59,808 bases of DNA from Ahrensia sp. (GTDB taxonomy: Bacteria > Pseudomonadota > Alphaproteobacteria > Rhizobiales > Rhizobiaceae), in assembly GCA_002698425.1 (NCBI GenBank), contig NZXU01000035.1:1-59808 (forward strand), written 5' to 3'. This document shows, one piece after another, positions 38,449 to 49,591 of the stretch (the first letter of the stretch is position 1; each line of letters begins with the position of its first letter). Both the position numbers and the translations under genes were made by a program. The notes under the pieces are model-generated. The model ran no database searches and was not told the DNA's origin. It saw nothing but the letters and a program-made list of their open reading frames with translations.

Positions 38449-39089
38449 GAATAGAGCCTTTCATACATCAGCCGGATGATCCCCGCCGTGACGCCCCAGA
38501 TATACCAGTCGCCATAGGGCATCTCGAAATAGTTGCGCATATGTCCGGAAACGACGCGGCGGCCGCGCCCGTGATTGGCCTCGTCCATCAGGAAGGACAG
38601 CGGCACCTCGAAAACCGCGTCCACCTCGCTCGGATTGGGCCGGATCTCGAAACCGGGCTGCACCACAGAGAGAACCGGCGAGATCCGGAAACCCGAGCCG
38701 GCGATATAGTCCGGCAGCCGCCCGACGATCTCGATATGCTCTGGCCCGATCCCGGTCTCCTCGCCGCATTCGCGAATGGCCGCGATCTCGGCCGTCCCGT
38801 CATCCGGATCGATACGGCCGCCCGGAAAGGCGATCTGTCCGGAGTGGGTGCGCAGGTTCATGGTGCGCTGGGTCAGCAGGACAGAAAGCTGGTCGGGCCG
38901 GTCGATCACCGGCACCAGCACGGCGGCGTCGTGCAGCGCCATCGCCCGCAAATCCTCGGTCACGTCGGGATTGAGGTGATAATCGCCGAAATCGTCGGCC
39001 TCGGGATGCCAGCCGCGCGCCGCCGCCCGGACGCGAAAATCCTCCGCCGTGAAATCGCCGGCCGCTATCGTCTCCCCCGGCGCCGTCAC
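38445..39089 (-). CDS. NUDIX hydrolase, CoA pyrophosphatase-like (NudL)
   Basis: 214 aa. The CoA-specific motif LLTQRTMNLRTHSGQIAFPG is followed by a NUDIX box GGRIDPDDGT and AIRECGEETGI; the first Glu of the box is replaced by Asp, as in several CoA-type members. Cleaves CoA, acyl-CoA or damaged CoA. GTG start overlaps the DUF1285 stop (GTGA). Confidence 0.92.
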   Translation of the reverse strand: MTAPGETIAAGDFTAEDFRVRAAARGWHPEADDFGDYHLNPDVTEDLRAMALHDAAVLVPVIDRPDQLSVLLTQRTMNLRTHSGQIAFPGGRIDPDDGTAEIAAIRECGEETGIGPEHIEIVGRLPDYIAGSGFRISPVLSVVQPGFEIRPNPSEVDAVFEVPLSFLMDEANHGRGRRVVSGHMRNYFEMPYGDWYIWGVTAGIIRLMYERLYS

Positions 39090-39724
39090 GTGACGGACCT
39101 TTCGAGCTGATCCGCCGGCATCACGGAGAACACCGCCCCGCCGGAGCGCACCGCGAAAACTTCCCTTCCGTCGACCGTCAGCGTCTCGCCCAGTTCGACG
39201 AGATCGTACATCAGCGCCCGCGTCACCAGCGCTTCCAGCCTGCCGCGCACATGCAGATAGGGCTTCAGCCCGTCGCTGCCGTCTTCCTGCTCGAAGCGCA
39301 ATTCATGCTCCGGCCCGGCCTCGACGACATCGCCGACATTGGTGCGGAACGTCAGCACCTGGTCGGGCCCGCGATTGTCGACATGCATCTCCACGGCAAG
39401 GAACGGCGCGTCCTCCACCTCGATCTCGATCTTCTCGACCGGCGTGACGAGATAGGTCTTGTCGTCCTCGTCCTTGCGCAGAACAGTCGAGAACAGCCGC
39501 ACCAGCGGCATGCGGCCGATCGGCGTGCCCAGATAGAACCATGTCCCGTCGGCGCGGATCTTCATGTCGATGGCGCCGCAATCGGGCGGATTCCATTTGT
39601 CGACCGGCGGCAGACCCTTGCCGCCCTGGGTCGCGCGCGACAAAAGCGCCTGCAGCCCGGCAATATCCTTGGGCGCCGCCACAGCCGCCTTTTCCTCGCC
39701 TGATTTTGTCGTTTTCTTCATCAT
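39086..39724 (-). CDS. DUF1285-domain protein
   Basis: 212 aa. Contains the family core PPDCGAIDMKIRADGTWFYL and LVRLFSTVLRKDEDDKTYLV. It is a soluble protein of unknown function restricted largely to proteobacteria. It heads the DUF1285-NUDIX-cca operon, with two adjacent ATGs, and is divergent from the MoxR gene, so a shared 113-base region may coordinate both operons. Confidence 0.9.
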   Translation of the reverse strand: MMKKTTKSGEEKAAVAAPKDIAGLQALLSRATQGGKGLPPVDKWNPPDCGAIDMKIRADGTWFYLGTPIGRMPLVRLFSTVLRKDEDDKTYLVTPVEKIEIEVEDAPFLAVEMHVDNRGPDQVLTFRTNVGDVVEAGPEHELRFEQEDGSDGLKPYLHVRGRLEALVTRALMYDLVELGETLTVDGREVFAVRSGGAVFSVMPADQLERSVT

Positions 39725-39837
39725 GTTGAAAATCGGCGTGGATAAACCCTTTCCCTCACGAATTAGTCAGTCACCGGCGGCTTGTCAGCACCCCCAGCTG
39801 AATTACTTTAAAATCGGCACACATATTGGAGACGCCC

Positions 39838-40851
<1,014 letters not shown>

Positions 40852-40855
40852 CCGA

Positions 40856-41779
40856 ATGGCGACGGTCGGCGCGCGTCACACACCGGAAGATCGAAGTGAT
40901 GCCCTGGCGCGCGCCCGTTTGCGCGCCGCGCTCGTGCCCGATCTGCTGATCGAGGCGCGCCGCATCGTCTCCACCGTCATCGCCGGCTGGCACGGCCGCC
41001 GCAAGCGCGGTATCGGCGAGACTTTCTGGCAATTCCGCCCCTATGTCGCCGGCGAGACGCTGGCCAAGATCGACTGGCGGCGCTCGGCCCGCGACGACCA
41101 CACCTATGTCCGCGACATGGAATGGGAAGCCGCCCACACCGTCTGGCTCTGGGCCGATCCGAGCCAGTCCATGCTGTTCAAGTCGCGCACCGCCACCGTG
41201 TCGAAAGAGTCGCGCGCCCTCGTCCTGACCCTGGCGCTGGCCGAGCTCCTGTCGCGCTCCGGCGAACGCATCGGCTATCCGGGCCTGCTGAAGCCGGTCG
41301 CGGCGCGCAACGGCGCCGAACGCCTCGCCATGGCGCTCGCCAGCCCGCACGCCCTGACCTTGCCGGAAAAGCCCCGCCTCGACATGGTCCAGCGCCACTC
41401 CGACGTGGTTCTCGTCAGCGACTTCCTCGATCCGCCCGAAGAAACGCTGGCCTTCCTCGATACCATCGCCAAGCGCGGCACCCGCATGCATCTCCTCGAA
41501 GTCGCCGACCCGGCGGAGGAGGTCTTCCCCTATGCCGGCCGCACCGAGTTCGAGGATCCCGAGACCGGCGTCCGCCTGACCGCCGGCCGCGCCGAGAACT
41601 GGGGCGAGGCTTACAAGACGATCTACCATGCCCGCCGCGAGGCGCTGCGCGACTATGCCCGCCGCCTTGACTGGAGCTATGCGACCAACCGTACCGACCG
41701 GCTCGCCTCCGAGGCGCTGGTCGCCCTGCATGGCCGCCTGACCGGCCAGCCGGCGACACCGGTACGAGGGGCTGCCTGA
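40856..41779 (+). CDS. DUF58-family protein
   Basis: 307 aa. A VWA-like fold with the DUF58 motif [16 protein letters not shown] and [18 protein letters not shown]. Usually the direct partner of MoxR. Four bases after the MoxR gene; its stop overlaps the start of the next gene (TGATG). Confidence 0.95.
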   Translation: MATVGARHTPEDRSDALARARLRAALVPDLLIEARRIVSTVIAGWHGRRKRGIGETFWQFRPYVAGETLAKIDWRRSARDDHTYVRDMEWEAAHTVWLWADPSQSMLFKSRTATVSKESRALVLTLALAELLSRSGERIGYPGLLKPVAARNGAERLAMALASPHALTLPEKPRLDMVQRHSDVVLVSDFLDPPEETLAFLDTIAKRGTRMHLLEVADPAEEVFPYAGRTEFEDPETGVRLTAGRAENWGEAYKTIYHARREALRDYARRLDWSYATNRTDRLASEALVALHGRLTGQPATPVRGAA

Positions 41780-44634
41780 TGCTCGGTCTGCCGCTCACCT
41801 TCGCCGCCCCGGCCATTCTCTTCGGCCTCCTCGCTCTGCCGGCGATCTGGTGGCTGCTGCGCCTGACCCCGCCGAAGCCGCGCACCGAGGTCTTCCCGCC
41901 GCTGCGCCTCCTTGCCAAGGTGATGAAGCATGAGGAAACGCCGGCCCGCAGCCCCTGGTGGCTGACGGTCCTGCGCCTGCTGATGGCGACGCTGATCATC
42001 CTCGCGCTTGCCCGCCCCGTGCTCAATCCGGTCGCCGACGTCGCCAGCGGCGACGGTCCGTTGGCGCTGCTCGTCGACAATGGCTGGTCGACTGGTGCCG
42101 ACTGGACCGACCGCATCGCCACCGCGACGCAACTCGTCGAAAAGGCCGAGGACGCCGGCCGCCCGGTCGCGCTCGCCTTCACCGTCGCGCCCGACAATGC
42201 CGATGTAGCGCTCGCCAATCCTGCCGATCTCCTGCCGGTTCTCGCCGCCTCGACGCCGATCGCCGCCAAGCCGGACCGGGTCGCGGCCCTGAACCGGTTG
42301 TCCGAAGCGCTGGCCGACCAGCCGCCTGCCTCGCTCGCCTGGCTCTCCGACGGGCTCGCCGCCGGCTCCGACGACGAGACGATTTCCGCGATCAATGCGA
42401 TGGAGCTGAACGAGGTCCTGCTGTTCGACGGCGGCGTTTCCGGCCTGCGCGTCATTCGCGGCATCGACAACACGCCGACGAGCTTCGATGTCCATGTCCG
42501 GGGCCCCGAAGGCCTCGCCACCGGCGCCGATCCGGTGTCCGTCTCCGCCTATGACGAGAAGGGCCGTCTGCTCGCCGAATCCGCCGCGCTCTTCGAGGAC
42601 GGCAGCGCCGAGACCACCGCCAGCTTCGACGTGCCCTTCGAACTCAGAAACGATTTCGCCACGCTGCGCATAGACGGCCAGCAACAGGCGGGCGGCGTCT
42701 GGCTCGTCGACGAGAACACGCGCCGCCGCCGCGTCGGCCTCCTGACCGGCCAGGCCGGCGATCTCGACCAGCCGCTGCTGTCGCCGCTCTTCTATATCCA
42801 GCGCGCGCTCGCGCCCTATGCGGACCTCGTCGAAGGCCAGTCGGGCGACCTCTCCGTCGACATCCCGGCGCTGATCGCGCAGGGGCCGGCAATGATCGTC
42901 ATGGCCGATATAGGCGTCCTGCCCGACGAGGCCTCCAACCAGCTGGCCGAATGGGTGGACGAAGGCGGCACGCTGGTCCGCTTCGCCGGCCCGCGCATGG
43001 CCGCGACCGCCAGCGACGATCCGCTGCTACCCGTCGATCTGCGCCTTGGCGAACGCACGCTTGGCGGTTCGCTGTCATGGACCGAGCCGCAGCCTGTCGC
43101 GCCCTTCCCCGACAGCGGTCCCTTTAGCGGCCTCGATGCGCCACGCGAGGTCTCCGTCAACCGTCAGGTGCTTGCCGAGCCGGATCTGGAACTGGTCGCC
43201 CACACTTGGGCCAATCTCGCCGACGGCACGCCGCTGGTCACTGGCGACAGCCGCGGCAGCGGCGCCATCGTCCTGTTCCACGTCACAGCCGAGGCGACAT
43301 GGTCGAACCTGCCGATCTCCGGCTCCTTCGTCGAGATGCTCCGCCGCATCACCAACCTGTCGCGGAACACCGGCGCGCTGCAGCCGGGCAATTCCGCCGT
43401 CGCCGCCGAGGCGCTGCCGCCCTATCGCATCCTGACCGCCGACGGCGAACTGACCACGCCGCCGAGCCATGTCCGCCCGCTCGACGCCGCCGCCTTCGGC
43501 GGACCCGCCAGCTACATGCATCCTGCCGGCCTCTACGGCGCCGCCGAAGGTTTCGTCGCCCGCAACGTGCTGGGCGAAGACGACACGCTGACCCCGCTCG
43601 GCCGTCCCGCCTTCGCCGCGGCGAGTTCCGTCTTCGGCTATGAGCGCGGCGAGGAAAGCGATCTGCGCGGCCCGCTCTTCCTGCTCGCGCTCGCCCTGCT
43701 GGCGCTCGACACGCTTGCCGTTCTCTGGATCAACGGCCGGCTCAACCTGTTTGGCAGGGGCCGCATCGGCGGACGCGCCGCCGGCACGATCTCGGCCATG
43801 CTCGCGCTGGTCGCGCTTGGCGGTCTTCTGATCTTCGCGACACCCGGCCTCGCGCAGGACGCGCAATCGGACGAACGCCCCGGCGACGACGAGATCATCG
43901 AATTGCTGGAAACGACCCGGCTCGCCTATGTGATCACCGGTAATGAAAGCACCGACGACGTCACTGCCGCAGGCCTCTGGGGTCTGACCCGCTACCTGCA
44001 GAGCCGCACCGCGCTGGAGCCGGCCGAGCCGGTCGGCCTCGATCTGGAAGAAGACGAACTCGCTTTCTACCCGCTGATCTATTTCCCGATCGACACGTCG
44101 ATGCCGATGCCGAGCGACGCGGCCATCTCGCGCCTCGACGCCTTCATGCAGAATGGCGGCACCGTGCTGTTCGACACGCGTGACCAGCTGACCACCTCGT
44201 TTACCGGCGCCGCCGCCTCGCCCGAGAACCAGCGCCTGCGCGACATTCTGAGCGGCCTCAACATCCCGCCGCTGGAACCGGTCCCGCCGGATCATGTACT
44301 GACCAAGGCCTTCTACATCCTCGATCATTTCCCCGGCCGCTATGACGGCTCGCCGCTCTGGGTCGAGGCCTCCGTCACCAGCGACGAGGCCGAGGGACGC
44401 CCGGTCCGCTCCGGCGACGGCGTGACGCCGATCATGATCACCGGCAACGACCTCGCCGCCGCTTGGGCGCTAGACGAGAGCGGCCGGCCGATCTACCCGA
44501 CCATGTCGACGGACCCGTTGCAGCGCATCTATGCCTTCCGCGCCGGGGTGAACATCATGATGTATATGCTGACCGGCAACTACAAGGCGGACCAGGTCCA
44601 TGTGCCCGCGCTGCTCGAACGGCTGGGGCAATAG
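41779..44634 (+). CDS. Large membrane protein: BatA-like N-terminus plus DUF4159
   Basis: 951 aa. N-terminal aerotolerance-regulator (BatA) segment with two membrane helices (about 5-27 and 55-75), a VWA-like region (from about 95), a gap of beta-rich domains, two more helices near 632-655 and 675-690, and a DUF4159 domain from about 705 to the end (RLAYVITGNESTDD, LIYFPIDTSMPMP, GGTVLFDTRDQ). The DUF4159 part therefore appears to lie outside the membrane. Works with the MoxR/DUF58 pair; the exact role is unknown. Confidence 0.93.
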   Translation: MLGLPLTFAAPAILFGLLALPAIWWLLRLTPPKPRTEVFPPLRLLAKVMKHEETPARSPWWLTVLRLLMATLIILALARPVLNPVADVASGDGPLALLVDNGWSTGADWTDRIATATQLVEKAEDAGRPVALAFTVAPDNADVALANPADLLPVLAASTPIAAKPDRVAALNRLSEALADQPPASLAWLSDGLAAGSDDETISAINAMELNEVLLFDGGVSGLRVIRGIDNTPTSFDVHVRGPEGLATGADPVSVSAYDEKGRLLAESAALFEDGSAETTASFDVPFELRNDFATLRIDGQQQAGGVWLVDENTRRRRVGLLTGQAGDLDQPLLSPLFYIQRALAPYADLVEGQSGDLSVDIPALIAQGPAMIVMADIGVLPDEASNQLAEWVDEGGTLVRFAGPRMAATASDDPLLPVDLRLGERTLGGSLSWTEPQPVAPFPDSGPFSGLDAPREVSVNRQVLAEPDLELVAHTWANLADGTPLVTGDSRGSGAIVLFHVTAEATWSNLPISGSFVEMLRRITNLSRNTGALQPGNSAVAAEALPPYRILTADGELTTPPSHVRPLDAAAFGGPASYMHPAGLYGAAEGFVARNVLGEDDTLTPLGRPAFAAASSVFGYERGEESDLRGPLFLLALALLALDTLAVLWINGRLNLFGRGRIGGRAAGTISAMLALVALGGLLIFATPGLAQDAQSDERPGDDEIIELLETTRLAYVITGNESTDDVTAAGLWGLTRYLQSRTALEPAEPVGLDLEEDELAFYPLIYFPIDTSMPMPSDAAISRLDAFMQNGGTVLFDTRDQLTTSFTGAAASPENQRLRDILSGLNIPPLEPVPPDHVLTKAFYILDHFPGRYDGSPLWVEASVTSDEAEGRPVRSGDGVTPIMITGNDLAAAWALDESGRPIYPTMSTDPLQRIYAFRAGVNIMMYMLTGNYKADQVHVPALLERLGQ

Positions 44635-44637
44635 AAG

Positions 44638-46722
44638 ATGGTTTCGTTTTCTCTCGACTTCGCCCCGCTTACCGCATGGTGGCTGCTCGCCCTGGTCTGC
44701 CTGCCGGCGGTCGCGCTGATCGCATGGGCGGTTGTCTCGCGCACCCGCGGCGCGGTCGTACGCGCCGGCGCGGCAGCGGCGCTCGCCCTCGCCATCGCCA
44801 ACCCGGTCATCAACGAGGAGGAACGCGCGCCGCTCTCGACTGTCGTTCCCGTCATTGTCGACCGCTCGCAAAGCCAGAACATCGGTGGCCGCACCGAAAC
44901 AGCCGACGCCGCGCTCGAAGCCCTGCGCGACCGCCTCTCCCGCTTCCCGCAATTCGAGGTGCGCGAGGTCGAGGCCGGCGCTGTCGAGGCCGCCGGCGCG
45001 CAGACCGAGACGCGCCTGTTCGAGGCGCTCAACACCGCCATTCGCGACGTGCCCCCGTCCCGCCTCGGCGGTGCCGTCATGATCACCGACGGACAGGTCC
45101 ACGACGCGCCCGCCGACGAGAGCGGCCTGCCGCCCGGCGTGCCGCTCCATGTCCTCAATGACGGCCGGCCCGACGAGTTCGACCGCAAGATCGAATTCGT
45201 CCAGGCGCCGCGCTTCTCGATCACCGGCCAGCCCGTGCCGATGACCTATCACGTCGTCGATGTGGGCAATGAAGGGGAAGCCGGCACGGTCAGCGTCCAG
45301 GTCTTCCTGAACGGAGAGCTCGTCGCCACCGACACCACCGCGCCCGGCGTCGAGACCCCGCTCGATCTCACCCTCGACCGCGCCGGCGCCAACATCATCG
45401 AGCTTGCCGTCGATGAACTGCCGGGAGAGCTGACGACCACCAACAACCGCGCCGTCGCGCAGATGCAGGGCATCCGCGAGAACCTTCGCGTGCTGCTGGT
45501 CTCCGGCGAGCCGCATTCCGGCGAACGCACCTGGCGCAACCTGCTGAAATCCGACGCCTCGGTCGATCTCGTCCACTTCACCATCCTGCGCCCGCCGGAA
45601 AAGCAGGACGGCACGCCGATCAACGAATTGTCGCTCATAGCGTTCCCGACGCGCGAGCTCTTCGTCGAGAAGATCGACGATTTCGACCTGATCATTTTCG
45701 ACCGCTACCAGTACCGCAACGTGCTACCGTCGCTCTATTACGACTACATCGCCGAATATGTGCGCCAAGGCGGCGCGCTGCTGGTCGCTGCCGGGCCGGA
45801 ATATGCCGGCGAGAACTCGATCGCCAACACGCCTTTGGTCACCGCGCTCCCCGCCAAGCCGACCGGCGTCGTCACGGCCGAGGCCTATCTGCCGCGCATC
45901 TCCGATCTCGGCCGCCGCCATCCGGTGACCCGCGATCTTGAAGGCGGCCAGGCCGAGCCGCCGAACTGGGGCCGCTGGTTCCGCACGGTGAACGTCACCC
46001 AGCCCGAGGGCGTCATCGCCATGCAGGGCCCGAGCGACCAGCCGCTCCTCGTCCTAAACCGCTTCGGCGAGGGCCGCGTCGGCATGATCCTCTCCGACCA
46101 GGGCTGGCTGTGGGCGCGCGGCTTCGAGGGCGGCGGCCCGCATGTCGGTCTTTACCGCCGCATGGCCCACTGGCTGATGAAGGAGCCGGAGCTGGAAGAA
46201 GAAGCGCTGACCGCCTCGACCGAGGGCCAGACGCTCACCATCCGCCGCCAGACCATGGAAGACGAGGTCGGCCCGGCCCGCCTGCGCTCGCCCACCGGCG
46301 TCGAATCCGAAGTCGAACTCACCGACAATGGCAAAGGCATCTTCTCGGCGACGATCGAGGCCGACGAGGTCGGTCTATACGAGATCACCCAGGGCGAGTT
46401 CTCGACGCTGGCCCATGCCGGACCCGTCGACGCACCGGAATTCCGCTCGATGATCTCCACCATGGAAATGCTCGCACCGGCCGCCGAGGCCAGCGGCGGC
46501 TCCATCCGCCGCGTCGTCGACGCCGCCGGTTCGCTCCGCATGCCGAGTGTTCTTCCCGTCCGCGCCAACGCCATCGCCTCCGGCAACGACTGGATCGGCC
46601 TGCGGACCACCGACGAAACCGAATTGCTGGGCGTCACTCGCTATTCGCTGTTCAGCGGGTTCCTCGGCCTGGCCCTGTTGCTGCTGATCCTGTCGGGAAC
46701 ATGGCTCCGCGAGGGCCGATAG
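44638..46722 (+). CDS. Membrane protein with VWA-like and glutamine amidotransferase-like domains
   Basis: 694 aa. Two N-terminal helices (about 13-33 and 38-55), a VWA-like region (VVPVIVDRSQSQNIGG and AVMITDGQVHD), a beta region, then a class I amidotransferase-like fold (LVAAGPEYAG, GRVGMILSDQGWLWARG) and a C-terminal membrane helix (about 672-690). No catalytic Cys is evident. Fourth gene of the MoxR cluster, three bases after the DUF4159 gene. Confidence 0.9.
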   Translation: MVSFSLDFAPLTAWWLLALVCLPAVALIAWAVVSRTRGAVVRAGAAAALALAIANPVINEEERAPLSTVVPVIVDRSQSQNIGGRTETADAALEALRDRLSRFPQFEVREVEAGAVEAAGAQTETRLFEALNTAIRDVPPSRLGGAVMITDGQVHDAPADESGLPPGVPLHVLNDGRPDEFDRKIEFVQAPRFSITGQPVPMTYHVVDVGNEGEAGTVSVQVFLNGELVATDTTAPGVETPLDLTLDRAGANIIELAVDELPGELTTTNNRAVAQMQGIRENLRVLLVSGEPHSGERTWRNLLKSDASVDLVHFTILRPPEKQDGTPINELSLIAFPTRELFVEKIDDFDLIIFDRYQYRNVLPSLYYDYIAEYVRQGGALLVAAGPEYAGENSIANTPLVTALPAKPTGVVTAEAYLPRISDLGRRHPVTRDLEGGQAEPPNWGRWFRTVNVTQPEGVIAMQGPSDQPLLVLNRFGEGRVGMILSDQGWLWARGFEGGGPHVGLYRRMAHWLMKEPELEEEALTASTEGQTLTIRRQTMEDEVGPARLRSPTGVESEVELTDNGKGIFSATIEADEVGLYEITQGEFSTLAHAGPVDAPEFRSMISTMEMLAPAAEASGGSIRRVVDAAGSLRMPSVLPVRANAIASGNDWIGLRTTDETELLGVTRYSLFSGFLGLALLLLILSGTWLREGR

Positions 46723-46766
46723 GGAATAACCGAGCCGAACCGTCGCTCAACGAGAGCAAGCGTCTG

Positions 46767-47426
46767 TCAGACTTTTGAACTCCGCCTGCGCTTCAACCCC
46801 GCAAGTCCGATCAGGCCGGCGATCAGCAGCGGCGCGGAGGCCGGCAGGGGCACGGCGGATACCGGCGGCGCGACATAATCGTTCGGGGCTTCAACCGCGA
46901 TAGCCGTGATGTAAGGCCCCTCGGTTGCGCCTCCGGTGCCGAAGAGGTCGATCGTGATCGGCGCGTAGCCGCTTTTGGTCGGCGTAAAGCTGAGAACTTC
47001 CGCGATCGTGCCGGCTTGCGAGTAAGTCTTGGAGATGAAATCCCCGATAGAAATCGTCCAGCTGTCAGACCCGCTCGTCAGGGCAGTCACGACCGAAAGG
47101 CCATAGGTCTCGCCAGCATTGAAGCCGATCTGCGCAAAAGACGTGACCTTCGCGGTCGTGTCATCGGCGGGAACAGTGTAAAAATCCATCGCGAGGCAAG
47201 GATCGAAACTGCCCGAACAATTGATGACCGCCACGGTCCCGTGATTGACCTTCCAGCTCGGTCCGGCCGCGGAGTCGGTAATCGTGTCGCTGTATTTCCC
47301 GTATGGCGTGGTGGTGAAATTGTCGCGGAAGATCGTGACAGCGCCCGCGTCGCTCGCGACGAAGGCAATTGCCAGCCCGAGTGCCGCCCCAACCACGCGT
47401 TGACGCGCCTTTTCCCTTTTTTCCAT
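46767..47426 (-). CDS. VPLPA-CTERM (exosortase-sorted) secreted protein
   Basis: 219 aa. Signal peptide (about 1-28), a beta-rich extracellular domain with one Cys pair (CSGSFDPC), and the tail VPLPASAPLLIAGLIGLAGL followed by KRRRSSKV: motif, hydrophobic helix and basic end, the pattern of VPLPA-CTERM proteins handled by an exosortase. No exosortase is present in this window, so it must be elsewhere. The gene lies downstream of an AraC regulator, with a hairpin between. Confidence 0.85.
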   Translation of the reverse strand: MEKREKARQRVVGAALGLAIAFVASDAGAVTIFRDNFTTTPYGKYSDTITDSAAGPSWKVNHGTVAVINCSGSFDPCLAMDFYTVPADDTTAKVTSFAQIGFNAGETYGLSVVTALTSGSDSWTISIGDFISKTYSQAGTIAEVLSFTPTKSGYAPITIDLFGTGGATEGPYITAIAVEAPNDYVAPPVSAVPLPASAPLLIAGLIGLAGLKRRRSSKV

Positions 47427-47443
47427 GTTTCTGCCTGTTCCTG

Positions 47444-47469
47444 GGCGACCGCCCCGTGAGGCGGTCGCC
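47444..47469 (-). promoter_or_regulatory. Hairpin just upstream of the VPLPA-CTERM gene
   Basis: Perfect 10-bp arms GGCGACCGCC / GGCGGTCGCC with a six-base loop; the hairpin ends 17 bases from the ATG. It has no U-tract, so it is more likely a leader structure, an operator or a weak terminator after the AraC gene. Confidence 0.45.
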
Positions 47470-47559
47470 GACACCCAACCCGTTGTTCGAGTGGTCAGGT
47501 CTAGACGGGAGTTGGCAGGCGGTATTGCAAAAACTCGCCATCGCGGAACGCGTGGCTGA

Positions 47560-48402
47560 TCACCCGATGAGGCAATATCGCGGCGTATCGGCAACCGCGG
47601 CTTTTTGTTCGAGATCGTGGCGCATCATCGCGAGGCGCTCGCCGGTGAAATCGCCCGGTGTGCAGCCGATCCGGTCCTTGAAGTCACGGACGAAATGGCT
47701 CTGGTCGTAAAAGGGGTCGACGACCTCGCGCCAGTTGTCGGCGCCCTCCACGGTCAGCCGGTACGCGATGTTGAGCGCGCGAAAAACCCGATGCACCTGT
47801 TTTGGCGAAGCGCCGAAATGGTATCGGCACAATCGATCGACCTGACGCGGCGATAAACCGGTTCGTCTGTGCAACTCGCTAATGCCGGGAGATGCCCGAT
47901 CCGTGGCCCAATCCATGGCTGCATTAATGAAATCCCAGCGCGGCGCCGGTTTTTCGATGAGGGCGTCGATCAGAAAACGTTCAATCGCGGAAAACAGCAC
48001 GTCGTCCGATACATCGTTGTCGATCACGCCATGCAGTGGAGACGGATCCAGCTCCGGACGAATATCGGCAAAACTGACCTTGCGGTTGGCATAGCCTTCC
48101 GCGGAGACCCCCGTCAGGGCGCACCAGCCGGCCGGCGTCAGCGAACCGCCCAGGATGAGCGTATTCTCGGTGACGGAAACCATGCCCGTCCGGAAAGACG
48201 GGCCGCACATCAGCACCTCGGGAGACCGAAACACGCTCCGATTGTCGCCAACGCTCAGCGTGGACACGCCGCGGCAGAGAAACCTGATATGCGGAATTTC
48301 CACCCGCACCTGGCCGGACATCGGCTGAGGCATCTCCATCAGGTAGAAGCTCCCAGCATAGGGCTTCAGAATGGAGCATGGCGCTCGGTAATAGTATCGC
48401 AT
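47560..48402 (-). CDS. AraC-family transcription regulator
   Basis: 280 aa. N-terminal sensing region without a recognised fold, C-terminal double HTH (about 175-260): GISELHRRTGLSPRQVDRLC is the first HTH and FVRDFKDRIGCTPGDF the second signature. Likely to regulate the VPLPA-CTERM gene downstream or itself. Lower GC and unusual codons compared with neighbours hint at acquisition, but this is only a visual impression. Confidence 0.88.
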   Translation of the reverse strand: MRYYYRAPCSILKPYAGSFYLMEMPQPMSGQVRVEIPHIRFLCRGVSTLSVGDNRSVFRSPEVLMCGPSFRTGMVSVTENTLILGGSLTPAGWCALTGVSAEGYANRKVSFADIRPELDPSPLHGVIDNDVSDDVLFSAIERFLIDALIEKPAPRWDFINAAMDWATDRASPGISELHRRTGLSPRQVDRLCRYHFGASPKQVHRVFRALNIAYRLTVEGADNWREVVDPFYDQSHFVRDFKDRIGCTPGDFTGERLAMMRHDLEQKAAVADTPRYCLIG

Positions 48403-48647
48403 TGCGGCTCGCCAGACTCGAACACTGTCTCGTTGGCGAGAGCATCAATACCGGGTTCCTCGGCAAACAGAACCGTCGATCAACGCCTTGCCAACATTCG
48501 CGTCGAATATTCGATACCCGGATGGCGAGATCAAGAAGGATGAGAGCGGCGCCGCACTGTCGCGTTTCGCTTTCCATTCCGTTGGAAAATCACCGGCCGA
48601 ACAGTTACAAACACGGCCGTTACTGGCCTCGCACGCTGTATTGGCCC

Positions 48648-49484
48648 ATGGGGCGCCACGACCAATTCAGGGAAGGCGCGCCGCGCGAGCCTCCCCTTGC
48701 CCGGAAAGTGTCTTTCATGGTCATCGCGACCCTGCCGCGATTTTTGCAACACGGAAAAACCGGAGGGCTGATACGCCTCGGCCGTGACCATGACGGCGGA
48801 TATGTCGTTTCGGAGGCGGACGTCCTGGCCGCAGATATACTGATCACCCTGGGCATCGCCGACGACTGGTCTTTCGAGAGGGACTTCGCGGCGAAAAACG
48901 ACATTTCGATCATTGCCTATGATGGTTCGGTCGGCACGGAAATCTTCGTCCGGACATTTTTCAGAACCCTTTACCGACATCCCGCGAAACCGCGGCGATG
49001 GATGAAAGACTTGAAACTCATCCTCGGCTTCGTCCGGTTCTTCGGCAGCCCTCGGCGCAGCCATGTCGGCAAGTTCGTGTCCCTGGATCCCGTCGGCAAC
49101 AAAGTTTCGATGGAAGAGGTCCTGGCGGGGACGGACTCGGACCGGATATTCCTCAAGATCGATATCGAGGAAAGCGAATACATGGCGCTCGAAGCGATCC
49201 TCGCCTGTCAGGATCGCATCACGGCTCTGGTGATCGAGTTCCATGAATGCGCGGCCCGTCTGGACGCGATACGGGATTTCGTCAGCCGCTTCTCCCTGCC
49301 TATCGTGCATATCCACGCCAACAACTGGTCTCCGGTGGACGGTGAGACCGGACTGCCGCTGACGATGGAATTGACCTTCAGCCGGTCCTCCGTCCCCGGC
49401 GAGGAGGTCGCGGTCTATCCTTGCGAACTGGACATGCCCAACAACCGCGATCTCCCGGAGATCGTCCTGACATTCGAGTCCTGA
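48648..49484 (+). CDS. FkbM-like methyltransferase domain protein
   Basis: 278 aa, with the N-terminal LIRLGRDHDGGYVVSE segment found in a subgroup of FkbM-type proteins, and IFLKIDIEESEYMALEAI, which is the conserved KIDIEGxE motif of this family. FkbM-type enzymes methylate sugars or polyketides; many are linked to cell-surface polysaccharides. Start uncertain: 48648 is used, 48717 is an alternative and longer versions are less likely. It faces the AraC gene on the other strand. Confidence 0.75.
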   Translation: MGRHDQFREGAPREPPLARKVSFMVIATLPRFLQHGKTGGLIRLGRDHDGGYVVSEADVLAADILITLGIADDWSFERDFAAKNDISIIAYDGSVGTEIFVRTFFRTLYRHPAKPRRWMKDLKLILGFVRFFGSPRRSHVGKFVSLDPVGNKVSMEEVLAGTDSDRIFLKIDIEESEYMALEAILACQDRITALVIEFHECAARLDAIRDFVSRFSLPIVHIHANNWSPVDGETGLPLTMELTFSRSSVPGEEVAVYPCELDMPNNRDLPEIVLTFES

Positions 49485-49591
49485 GGCTCGATGACCGGCG
49501 TCATGGCATGACGCGACGCCGCCTTGCGCGGCGGCCCCCGGCTGACCACATACCGGATAACCGGAACGACCTGCGAGACGCCTGAAATTCC

